Below, piece after piece: positions 55,246 through 63,589 of a stretch of 64,000 nucleotides of DNA (position 1 is the stretch's first letter; every line of letters begins with the position of its first letter). The translations under genes were made by a program, and so were the position numbers. The stretch is from Microglena sp. YARC (taxonomy: Eukaryota; Chlorophyta; Chlorophyceae; Chlamydomonadales; Chlamydomonadaceae): the NCBI GenBank assembly GCA_022414725.1, contig CM039463.1, positions 30,920,328-30,984,327 of the forward strand, written 5' to 3'. The notes beneath the pieces were generated by a model, which made no database searches, was not told the origin of the DNA, and saw nothing but the letters and a program-made list of their open reading frames with translations.

Positions 55246-56002
55246 CCAGTACCATTCCCCTTCCAATGCAGACAATCTGGAAGACTCTGATGATACTGAC
55301 AGTAATGATATGCCAGAGCTCATTCATCCAGAGGTACACAAGCCCCAGGATGACCCTGGACTAGGAGTAGATGACCCTCCTGAAACCACTCCAGACCTCC
55401 AACAACAGCTGGACAACCTAGGCCTGCAACGAGCCAGAGCAGAGATGGAACTCCTCAGTGACCAGATCAGGACCAACTATGAGGAAAATGATGGTCCAAT
55501 AGATGGAGATGGGCCACTCAAGCCATCTGATCTAGACACAGCAACTACCTGGGACCAATGGATACTGGTCAACAGGTCACCAGACATTGGACTACCACTG
55601 GGAGAAGTTAATCAGAATGTCAACCACATCCACTTCTCCAACAACTCCACCCTTAGTCTCACACGTTTTGGATGCACCCTACACCACCTGAACAGCAGGC
55701 CTGCTTCACCAGCTTTCAACATCAAGCCCAGGCCTCCACTATCCAAGCTCATCACAGCATTCACCAGCAAGTTCCCTACCCTGCTGGCTTCTGAAGGGAA
55801 CAGTTCCCACACAGGTCAATGCACAAGGAGCCATCTGATGCCTGCAGCCCTATCATCAAGCACAACAGCAGACTCCAGCAAATGGTGCAAGCCCACCCCA
55901 CTGTTTCTACCACAGCCAGACCCACTTTACAGTGGGCCATTTGTCTCCAAGCTGCCATGGTCAATGCACATGCTCACACCCTCTCATTCAGACCTAAGAT
56001 GA
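55010..56002 (+). CDS. Continuation of the polyprotein after the frameshift
   Basis: The 330-residue frame starts inside the 96-bp repeats and continues with an acidic region (NLEDSDDTDSNDMPE), a possible coiled segment (LQQQLDNLGLQRARAEMELL) and WDQWILVNRSPDIGLPLGEV. I recognise no integrase or reverse-transcriptase motif. It is most simply the C-terminal part of the same polyprotein. A second shift near 55,990 leads into DPRSCAYPGGKVLCVNHLS, ending at 56,139. Confidence 0.6.
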   Translation: MEADQDLQDFPSTSAPSAPHTDSETGQYPPTHVEADQDLQDFPSTSAPSAPHTDFETGQYPPTHVEADQDLQDHPPPICQYHSPSNADNLEDSDDTDSNDMPELIHPEVHKPQDDPGLGVDDPPETTPDLQQQLDNLGLQRARAEMELLSDQIRTNYEENDGPIDGDGPLKPSDLDTATTWDQWILVNRSPDIGLPLGEVNQNVNHIHFSNNSTLSLTRFGCTLHHLNSRPASPAFNIKPRPPLSKLITAFTSKFPTLLASEGNSSHTGQCTRSHLMPAALSSSTTADSSKWCKPTPLFLPQPDPLYSGPFVSKLPWSMHMLTPSHSDLR

Positions 56003-56499
56003 TCATGGACCCCAGGAGCTGTGCATACCCTGGAGGCAAAGTGCTATGTGTCAACCACCTCAGCATGGACTGGAGCCCCATGGACTTCACCTTTATCAAC
56101 ATTCTTACCCCCCCCCAGCCTAGCTACCAAGTCATTTGACCAGTTCCTTGAACAAGTCTGCAAACAGCTTGACCTTGATGGCTTCCCCAGCAGGCCAGAC
56201 ACTTAATTCAGTTCATCTTTTGGATAGATTTGAACACTCTAGGATTTTTTTTTTTTAAGATTACCTGCCTACTGTACTGCCCCATGTACTTCCACAGGCA
56301 GCACCTCTTCTTAATCTAGAATTGTTCTAATCTCTCCATGATGTCTTTGCTTTAATTTAGGATCAAACCCAAATTATGGGGGGACTAGTCCAGACATCAT
56401 GTCTAAAAGACAAATCCTCTAGTCTCGAATCATGGCACTTCTCGTAACCAAGGCATCTCCACATGCCTTAACCAAGCCTGGACTTTCCTTTCCCAGCTT

Positions 56500-56770
56500 C
56501 CCAGCAGTCTCCCTGCAGCCTATCTGCAGCCCTCTGCAGCACTTAGTCCATCCCCATGGCAGCCTATCTGCTCTAGCCTGCAGCCTATCTGCAGTTTCCT
56601 TACACCTTCCCAGCAGCCTCTCTGCCACCTAGCCTGCAGCTTACCTGCAGTTTCCTTGCACCTTCCCAGCAGCCTCTCTGCCACCTAGCCTGCAGATTAC
56701 CTGCAGTTTCCTTGCACCTTCTCAGCAGCCTTTCTGCTACTTAGCCTGCAGCCTACCTGCAGTGTTCCTT
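56500..56770 (+). repeat. ~57-bp repeats rich in CCTGCAG
   Basis: Three to four units with CCTACCTGCAGTTTCCTTGC and CCTTCCCAGCAGCCTCTCTG lie in the untranslated 3' part of the LTR element. Confidence 0.88.
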
Positions 56771-56936
56771 ACCTAGCCAGCTACCCCAGGAGACTGAAAT
56801 TTCTTTGAAGACCCCTGCTAAAGTGATTCCTCCCTTTCAGCTCCTAGAAATTCCCAAAGTCTCCCTAGCTTTTATATTTTTCATTTTCTTATGCCCCTCA
56901 CTTAATTCCAGGAATTCTTGAGCTCAAGAATACCTT

Positions 56937-56949
56937 GAATTGGGGGGGA
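56937..56949 (+). promoter_or_regulatory. Polypurine tract of the LTR element
   Basis: GAATTGGGGGGGA lies directly before the first base of the 3' LTR, where plus-strand DNA synthesis would be primed. Confidence 0.75.
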
Positions 56950-57177
56950 TGTTATTGACTGATTTATATATCAGTCTCTGAGTCGGCATAATGCACACCG
57001 GTACCTTTCCCTCCTGGTACCGCGTTGCCTGCCGCCAGGCCACAGGCTAGCTGTGGCCTGCACGTGACTGCAGTACCCTGCAGTACACATCTCTATTCTA
57101 TATGGTTGCGCCTGTTGCGCTTTATAGCATCTTCTCCTCTATCGAGCCTATGCCGTTGTAACAATCTTACATTCACA
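56950..57177 (+). repeat. 3' LTR, 228 bp
   Basis: It starts TGTTATTGAC and ends ATTCACA. It is the uninterrupted form and defines the LTR length. The LTRs share nearly all aligned bases apart from a few changes (for example GTACACC/GCACACC). Confidence 0.88.
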
Positions 57178-57910
57178 AGATTCGTTCTATAGCACAGTTT
57201 AGAATGGGCTCCCATAGGCTGAACACAGAAAGAATGAGGGTGGTGGATGGAGCGCACATCCCCCGTTCAATGAGACACTGTCAACTGTGTGGGTTCCAAA
57301 AAACCTGAGGATGAAATGCATATGTTTGAGTGCCCTTTTTATAATGATATTCGCCTCCGCTACCAGAAGCTGTTTCCAGATATTTATAGGCATCTCCATG
57401 AGGAGACCGACTTAACCGTATGGAATGTGGAATTCTGTGATTCCACATTCAGAACCTTTATAAATGGAAATGGCACTGAGATTTTCTGGAGCAACCTAGC
57501 CGACTATCTTTCTACTTGTAGAAGAGCTAGACAGGAAGCCCTGGACTGCTTAGTGGCACCGTGATTTATTCTGCTTCTTTTCTTGTGACTTCTCATTTGT
57601 TAGCTTCTTACCTCCGCCACTGTTAATGGTTGAGATCTGGGTCCTGCTCTAGGGGGTTTAATACCTACGCCACCAAAACGGTGGTGGGGAGTTCGGCTAG
57701 TTTGTCCTCGACACACCCCTGATGCAATGGTTTTTTTTGCTTTGTGGGTGCTTTTTTTTGTTCAATGCGCAGAGTCTCTTACACCCTCGCAGTGTCAAGT
57801 AGACTTTAACATGTAATGTAATGTAATGTAATGTAATGTAATGTAATGTAATGTAATGTAATGTAATGTAATGTAATGTAATGTAATGTAATGTAATGTA
57901 ATGTAATGTA
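57178..57910 (+). pseudogene. Non-LTR retrotransposon copy L, part after the LTR insertion
   Basis: It encodes, in broken frames, HCQLCGFQK and PEDEMHMFECPFYNDIRLRY, the C-terminal zinc-binding part of a non-LTR reverse transcriptase, ending QEALDCLVAP. An extra A near 57,301 shifts the frame relative to the inverted copy. A ~230-bp 3' UTR follows, then a (TAATG)n tail from 57,814. Confidence 0.78.
57814..57910 (+). repeat. (TAATG)n tail, left part
   Basis: About 19 units of the pentamer. It is the 3' tail of copy L, cut by the inverted copy R; the rest is at 58,898-59,199. Confidence 0.9.
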
Positions 57911-58897
57911 ATTACATTACATTACATGTTAAAGTCTACTTGACACCGCGAGGGTGTATGAGACTCTGTGCTTTAAACAAAAATAAAAAGCACCCACAAA
58001 GCAAAAAACCCCATTACATCAGGGGTGTGTCGAGGACAAACAAACCAAACTCCCAACCACCGTTTTGGTGGCGTAGGTATTAAACCCCTTAGAGCCGGAC
58101 CCAGATCTCAACCACTTACAGTGGCGGAGGTAAGAAGCTAACAAATGAGAAGTCACAAGAAGAAGAAAAAAAGGGATGATAAATTACGGTGCCACTAAGC
58201 AGTCCAGGGCTTCCTGTCTTGCTCTTCTACAAGTAGAAAGATAGTCGGCTAGGTTGCTCCAAAAAGACTTAGTGCCATTTCCATTCATAAAGGTTCTGAA
58301 TGTGGAATCGCAGAATTCCACATTCCATACGGTTAAGTTGGTATCCTCATGGACATGCCTATAAATATCTGTAAACAGCTTCTGGTAGCGGAGGCGAATA
58401 TCATTATAAAAAGGGCACTCAAACATATGCATTTCATCCTCAGGTTTTTGGAACCCACACATTTGACAGTGTCTCATTGAGCGAGGGATGTGTGCTCTAT
58501 CCACCACCCTCATTCTTTCTGTGTTCAGCCAATGGGAACCCATTCTAAACTGTGCTATAGAACGAATCTGATCCTGCTTATGTAAGGCGGATGTAAAGGG
58601 AATCAAGCCATTCTCATCATTGCTGTTGGCTGCGAACCATTTTTGGTATCGGAGGCGTTTAAAGCCAACCCTTCTCTCATCAGGGATGTCTCTAACTGCA
58701 TTGGTGTCACTTGGGTACTTAAACCTCCATGACTCAAAAACTTCAGACATAATACCTTCGACATCGACAGCCTCCAAAATGTTGATGTTTTTACTGGATC
58801 CTAGCTTGTGGAGAGCACAACGCAAGTCATGAACCCAGCCAGTGTTGGAGTCAAAAGATTCCTCAAGAGCCATTCTAATGAGATCCTCAGGTTCTTT
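57911..58897 (-). mobile_element. Non-LTR retrotransposon copy R, 5'-truncated, inverted
   Basis: Read on the minus strand it runs from KEPEDLIRMALEES through coding sequence, the same 3' UTR and a short (TAATG)n tail. It is tail-to-tail with copy L, and TAATG repeats lie on both sides, so it most likely inserted into the tail of copy L. Confidence 0.8.
58184..58889 (-). CDS. C-terminal reverse-transcriptase zinc-binding fragment of copy R
   Basis: About 235 residues are open to the stop at 58,184. Segments are RDIPDERRVGFKRLRYQKW, FRMGSHWLNTERMRVV, RHCQMCGFQKPEDEMHMFEC (C-x2-C-x9-H-x3-C) and CPFYNDIRLRYQKLF, ending QEALDCLVAP. This is the zf-RVT-type end of a non-LTR pol protein; the polymerase motifs themselves are not present. 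The open frame continues into the TAATG repeat upstream, which is not coding. Confidence 0.75.
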
Positions 58898-59199
58898 AAT
58901 GTAATGTAATGCAATGTAATGCAATGTAATGCAATGTAATGCAATGTAATGCAATGTAATGTAATGTAATGTAATGTAATGTAATGTAATGTAATGTAAT
59001 GTAATGTAATGTAATATAATGTAATGTAATGTAATGCAATGCAATGCAATGCAATGCAATGCAATGCAATGCAATGCAATGCAATGTAATGTAATGTAAT
59101 GTAATGTAATGTAATGTAATGTAATGTAATGTAATGTAATGTAATGTAATGTAATGTAATGTAATGTAATGTAATGTAATGTAATGTAATGTAATGTAA
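58898..59199 (+). repeat. (TAATG)n tail, right part, with TAATGCAATG variants
   Basis: About 60 pentamers. Variant GCAATG units cluster at 58,907-58,962 and 59,034-59,086. Together with 57,814-57,910 it would form one ~400-bp tail. Confidence 0.93.
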
Positions 59200-60503
59200 C
59201 ATGCTACACTCACATACACACCAAAGGTCCATGGACAGAAGGGTGCCCATGGGGCCAGCTCCCCGGGCCAGCTCGGTGAGCAATTGGCAAATGATTGCCC
59301 CCCCACCCACCCCCACCCACCCAGAAATAAAGGGGCTGACTTATTGATTCGTAGTACTCTTGCAAGTGCTGCGCCACCACAGGCATTTAGTTCAGCAGGT
59401 GACCAGGTGCTATTGCGTCTCGGACTTAATGTAATCAGGCCCGTAAACCATACGTCGTATGGTGCAACCCTGCAGCCGCCTGCGCCTGCAGCGAGCGTGA
59501 CAGGAGGGAGGCGAGCGAGAGGCGCGAGAGGGGATAACCGCTCAAAATCAGGTTAGTCATCACGTCAAAACCGTCGTGTTTAACAAAGTGTACAGCAGTC
59601 GTGTGCGTGTGTATCTGATCGATTTCAACGTACTTTAAATAACACTTTCTGAGAAGGGTTGTTCAGGAGGACGCCCAGTTCGCCGTCCTGAGACGCAACC
59701 AATTTTACAGCCTGCGTCCCGAGACGAAACCAATCTCATTAATGTTATAACCGGGCGGATTATGCTCAGGCAAATAAAACAGATGGGCATGAATAGATTC
59801 GACAACTGACACAAGTGAAATTTCCCCGCTGAAATCGCCCCTCACCTGAACCGGCTGTGGCACCCTGGCTGGCACCTTCGCACCAGGGACCTGCTTCGCA
59901 CCAGAGGGCTTCGCACTGTCGAGTTGGCATCTCGCCCACCACGTGCGCGCACGTGCGCCGGACCTATGACTGTACTGGCGTGCTCATGACGAGAGCTCTC
60001 GCGAGAGCGAGAGCCACAGGGCTACACATTTATAATCTCTCGTCATGGTAGTTGGGGCCTCCATAAAAGAGGTGCCAGCTTAGCCAAATCGATACCAGAT
60101 TCAGGACTACGAACGATGTACTGCCTAAAACGACGTCTTGCTATTGCTCTTGAATGCCAATCTCCTTCATGCTCCGCCCTACCTCACCGTATATACATAC
60201 TTAGGTAACGTATCTACGCCAATTCCTTCATGCTAGATGCTTATCTAGAGGCCCAAGCGTTCAGTCAACCATCCTAGAAGCTCGTAGTCCCAACCTGGGA
60301 AATCTGGCATTATGCTGCTGGGAGCTTGCATTTCGACCCAGCAGAAATGCTCCTGCTCTTTGCGCGTCTAGCTCTTCCTCAAGCTATTGTTTTCAAACAT
60401 TGGCTCTTCTCGAATCTTAGTTTCTGAGGGCCACCCTCTGGTCAGAGATTTTCCGACTTACAAATTATTTGGCCTCATAGAGCATTGGCTCCCGCACCCT
60501 AAG
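59200..60503. other. Unique sequence upstream of the BED-finger gene, nothing recognised
   Basis: Short open frames (for example 90 residues at 59,284) have no recognisable motif. A GCGAGAG-rich patch lies at 59,990-60,012. Promoter elements cannot be called with confidence. Confidence 0.5.
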
Positions 60504-60595
60504 CTCAATGCATTCCGATCCTCATGGGTCTCGCTCGATGCTGTCCGATCCTCATATCGCTCGCTCTATGCACTCTGATCCTCATGGCACTCGCC
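60504..60595 (+). repeat. 30-bp triplicate before the BED-finger gene
   Basis: Three units of the form CGATGCTGTCCGATCCTCAT plus a CGCTCGCT-type end. In frame with the finger they would read MHSDPHGTR, MLSDPHIAR and so on, so an upstream start at 60,508 is possible. Confidence 0.85.
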
Positions 60596-60642
60596 TCAGC
60601 CGCGAGCCGTCTGACAATTTCTTCTCAGCGAATCCCAAACAC

Positions 60643-60754
60643 ATGAATTGCAAGATGTGGATTCGTCATCAGTTTGTGTCCATCCCGGGAGTTGAGAACA
60701 GGCTGAAGTGCAGACACTGCAGGAACGGCAAAGGCGAGCTGTCCAATCTGAACG
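60643..60754 (+). CDS. BED-finger gene, exon 1
   Basis: It ends AACG|GTAAGT in phase 1. An acceptor-like CTTCTCAG ends at 60,628, so this may be an internal exon. It encodes the two zinc-binding cysteines and the aromatic residues before them. Confidence 0.6.
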
Positions 60755-63012
60755 GTAAGTGAAAGCATGCGTGATGGTCTTTCGGCTACGTCGGGTATGG
60801 GACATAATGTATCCAGAGGTCAGCTGCCCCTCCCTAGCAGAGCCTAGGCGTAAGTGATACCAAAGATGCAAGGACCGCAATTGCCGTCTTTACCCTCGAT
60901 CCTTCGTTTCACGATTACCTGGACTGGAACCAGAATGCGAGTTCGAATATGGGAAGCTGAATTCAAATATGGGAAGCTCGACTTCCCTTGCGATGTGTAT
61001 GGGAAGTTGACTTCCTGGTTCACCTATTCCCTGCCAGGATGGGTCCAGGCCTTGTAGACATTTGTGATACCTTCACCCTTTGCGTCCCCCCTAGGAAGGA
61101 TCTGAGACATTCATATGCATCTGAGTTTGTTTCATGCTCTTCTCTATGCTGGTGCTCAGCCTGTTGTATGCCTACCATGGCTTCACTTGCATATTCTCCT
61201 CCATGAAGCTGCAGAACCATACATAGGTATCTGTCTTGGCTTTGCCCATGCCCTGCTCTAAGAGCGTGCTCAGCCTGTTATTTCCACTTGCGCATAGCAT
61301 CACCATCATATTCACCCCCAAGAAGAACCTGTCTAGGCATGCAGCTGACTTTAACCTCATGCTCTGCTCCAAGAAGCTGCTCAGCCTGTTGTGCACCTTT
61401 CGCATGGCACATTACAAACACACATCCCCCCTCTTCATTGCAGTTTCCTGGCTCAAGTCTCATTTGCTCAACTACAAGGTCATCATCATCTGGCCCGTCT
61501 CCCCACACCCCACTCACACCCCACACACTCCCCCCCCCCCCCCCCCCCCTCGCCCCCCCCCCCCCCCCCCCCTCCCCCACACACACACACCCATTTGCTC
61601 CATTACAGTTTCCAGGCTCAAATTTCATTTGTTCGACTACAAGATCTACCCATTTCTGGACAGCGACGATGCACATTGGTTGCTATCCTTTGTTTCATTG
61701 TTTCATTACAGTTTCCAGCCCCCCCCCCCCCCCCCAATTTGCTTCATTACTATGGAAATGCTAAGTTATCTAATATTTGTGAATTAATGATATTAAATGC
61801 TAGTTAATATCAGAATGACGAGCTGTCTCACCAGTTTTTTTTTTTTTTGAAAAACTAATATTATTCTGAAACTAATATTAATGAATATTAGTTTTTCAAA
61901 TACTAACATTAGTTGCCGTTCCCTATTCATTACTGTTTCCAGGCTCAAGTCTCATTTGCTCAACTACAAGTTCTGCACATTTCTGGACGATACACGTTAG
62001 TTGTTGTCCTTTGTTTCATTGTTTCATTACAGTTTACAGGCTGAACTCCCCCCCCCCCCCCCCCCCCCCCCCCCGATTTGCTTCATTACAGTTTCCAGGC
62101 TCAAGTCTCATTTGCTCAACTATAGGGTCTGCCCATTTCTTGACAGCGATGATTTTACCTTAGTTGTTGTCCTTTGTTTCATAGTTTCATTACAGTTTTC
62201 AGGCTCAACTCTCCCCCCCCCCCCCCCCCCCCCCCTTCCCCATTTGCTTCATTACAGTTTCCAGGCTCAAGTCTCATTTGCTGAACTACAAGGTCTGCCC
62301 ATTTCTGGACAGCGATGATGCACGTTTGTGCGATGACAAAGAGGTCATGGCTGCAAGGCGGCTCATTCATGCCAGCGAGGCCAACAACTTTGACACATTC
62401 AGGTGAGCAGGGGGGGTTAGGGTTCACTTTGACACATATAGGTGAGCAGGGGGGGTTAGGGTTCACTTTGACGCATTCAGGTGAGCAGGGGGTTTAGGGT
62501 TCACTTTGACACATTCAGGTGAGCAGGGGGGTACAGGGTTCACTTTGACGCGTTCAGGTGAGCAGGGGGGTACAGGGTTCACTTTGACACATTCAGGTGA
62601 GCAGGGGGGGTTAGGGTTCACTTTGACACATTCAGGTGAGCAGGGGATACAGGGTTCAATTTGACGCGTTCAGGTGAGCAGGGGGGTTTAGGGTTCACTT
62701 TGACACATTCAGGTGAGCAGGGGGGGTTAGGGTTCACTTTGACGCATTCAGGTGAGCAGGGGGGTTAGGGTTAACTTTGACACATTCAGGTGAGCAGGGG
62801 GGTAAGGGTTCAGGGTTCACTCTGACACATGCAGGTAAGCAGGGGGTTTGGGGTTCAGGGTTCACTTTGACACATGCAGGTGAGCAGGGGCTTAGGTGTT
62901 CAGGGTTCACTTTTACGCAGTCAGGTGAGAAGGGGGTTTAGGGTTTAGGGTTCACAATGACACATTTGGGTAAGCAATGTTTTTTCGTTTCAGAAAGGGG
63001 GTCTTCTGGTAG
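60643..63012 (+). CDS. Small BED-type zinc-finger protein gene, three exons, 91 residues
   Basis: Exons 60643-60754, 62258-62402 and 62994-63012 join with GT-AG borders and matching phases (1, 2), total 276 nt with TAG. Residues 1-51 hold MWIRHQFVSI, then LKCRHC and SRLKSHLLNYKVC: C23-x2-C26-x17-H44-x6-C51. This follows the BED finger pattern of hAT transposases and their domesticated relatives; the H-to-C spacing is one longer than usual and a Tyr stands where C often follows HLLN. The rest, CPFLDSDDARLCDDKEVMAA, looks like normal coding sequence. The intron splits the finger, and the phases meet exactly. No transposase core follows, so this may be a domesticated or truncated hAT-derived gene, or the last exon may be wrong. 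An upstream start at 60,508 would add 45 residues. Confidence 0.55.
60755..61435 (+). other. Intron 1 of the BED-finger gene, 5' part
   Basis: It contains a short triplicated GAATATGGGAAGCT motif (60,944-61,007) and repeated CTCAGCCTGTT.TG.. segments with CATGCTCT/CATGCCCTG (61,130-61,400, about 110-bp spacing). No coding region is recognised. Confidence 0.5.
61436..62257 (+). repeat. ~160-bp array of partial copies of BED exon 2 with their acceptors
   Basis: Acceptor plus TTTCCAGGCTCAAGTCTCAT occurs with the start of the copied exon at 61,444, 61,609, 61,936 (acceptor AG changed to TG), 62,092 and finally 62,258, the real exon. Shorter copies cut off by C runs lie at 61,712, 62,033 and 62,196. 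Copies keep HLLNYK-type coding for 20-25 codons and then lose the match; none has the donor. C homopolymers of about 18-27 bp (61,530, 61,553, 61,718, 62,048 and 62,213) punctuate the array. Confidence 0.9.
61745..61925. mobile_element. AT-rich foldback insertion in the BED array
   Basis: GAAAAACTAATATT (61,849-61,862) and its exact reverse complement (61,884-61,897) form a hairpin next to T14. The right end GTTGCCGTTCCCT resembles the end of the MITE family. The array period doubles across it (~320 bp instead of ~160), as expected for an insertion into one unit. Confidence 0.5.
62258..62402 (+). CDS. BED-finger gene, exon 2
   Basis: Acceptor TTCATTACAG and donor TTCAG|GTGAGC, 145 nt. It encodes SRLKSHLLNYKVCPFLDSDD to ASEANNFDTF. 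It is the only full-length copy of this exon; partial copies precede it and copies of its donor follow. Confidence 0.65.
62388..62985 (+). repeat. ~40-bp array of copies of the BED exon 2 donor, with TTAGGG
   Basis: About 15 units repeat the last 15 nt of exon 2 and its donor: TTTGACACATTCAG|GTGAGC followed by AGGGGGGTTAGGGTTCAC. Later units have GTAAGC or GTGAGA. The unit at 62,936-62,956 contains TTTAGGGTTTAGGG, two plant-type telomere heptamers. Confidence 0.93.
62994..63012 (+). CDS. BED-finger gene, possible last exon
   Basis: After acceptor TTTTTTCGTTTCAG only six codons follow in the required frame (RKGVFW) before TAG. The acceptor is good, but so short an end is suspicious; the gene may be truncated here. 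Confidence 0.35.
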
Positions 63013-63189
63013 CAAACAGAGATTTAGTGTTTTCTAAGGGTGGGCTGCAGGTAGTAATTTGGGTAGGTGGACCAAAGGGCCGCCCCGGGCGGCGCGAGAT
63101 AGCAGAGTCTCAGGGTAGCAAATGTTTTGGCCAAAACAAGGTCCTAGGTACCGATTGCTTTAGGTGGCGGGGGGAGAAGGCCTGCTGTT
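63013..63189. other. Non-repetitive spacer
   Basis: It includes a GC-rich palindromic patch, GGCCGCCCCGGGCGGC, at about 63,079-63,095. No gene is recognised. Confidence 0.5.
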
Positions 63190-63570
63190 GTTCGTGGATT
63201 TTCTTTTCGGCAGTTCTTGGGCGGCTCCCTGAGCCAGCCACTGTGCTGAGCCCACATGTTTAAGCACCGGCATATCATATGATGTTGACCAAGTGCAGGT
63301 ATGATATCAGATGATATCATACAAATTGCATCATATGATATTGTATAAAAATGGCAACGTTAGCCTAGTCAGGCTGCCGGCATCATTTGATATCATATGA
63401 TGACCTGATATCATATGATATCATATTGCCGTTCCCTCCATGTGTTTCAACAGTTTTGGACGGCTGCTTCTCTCAGCTGCAAAGTTGCGTCTGGCTGGGT
63501 TGAATAGCTTGCCAGGGTAGTTGCCTAGAGGCTGTTGCACGTAGCTGAAAATAAAAGCTATGTTGTGGTT
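63190..63570 (+). repeat. Dispersed repeat, paralogue of 47,325-47,535, carrying a MITE
   Basis: Blocks GGCAGTTCTTGGGCGGCTCC, TGAGCCAGCCACTG, TTTCAACAGTTTTGGACGGC, AAGTTGCGT and TTGAATAGC follow the order seen at 47.3 kb. MITE copy 7 separates GAGCCCACATGTTT from CATGTGTTTCAACAG, whereas the 47-kb copy is continuous at that point. Confidence 0.75.
63266..63437 (+). mobile_element. MITE-like palindromic element, copy 7
   Basis: Begins ACCGGCATATCATATGATG and ends ATATTGCCGTTCCCT, about 172 bp; it is the longest copy and has the fullest terminal palindromes. The flanks CATGTTT and CATGTGTTT might be an imperfect target duplication. Confidence 0.85.
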
Positions 63571-63589
63571 AAAGAGGGCTTACCAGCCA

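Larger units (their letters stand above)
51558..57177 (+). mobile_element. Non-autonomous LTR retrotransposon (Gag plus protease only)
   Basis: Both LTRs start TGTTATTGAC and end ATTCACA; the element is flanked by the 5-bp duplication AGATT at 51,553-51,557 and 57,178-57,182. It splits a non-LTR element whose other copy (57.9-58.9 kb) has the uninterrupted site, which proves the insertion. The internal region (52,562-56,949) codes for Gag, a CCHC knuckle and a protease-like domain, but no integrase, reverse transcriptase or RNase H was found. That layout matches the TR-GAG class of small Gag-only elements, probably copia-related. A polypurine tract precedes the 3' LTR. A convincing primer-binding site was not found. 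Confidence 0.88.

Noticed and set aside
58898..59316. Minus-strand frames of repeated LHYITLHYI
   Set aside because: Translation of (TAATG)n.
62940..62956. True telomere or chromosome end
   Set aside because: Only two TTTAGGG heptamers inside a 40-bp donor minisatellite, with ordinary sequence on both sides.
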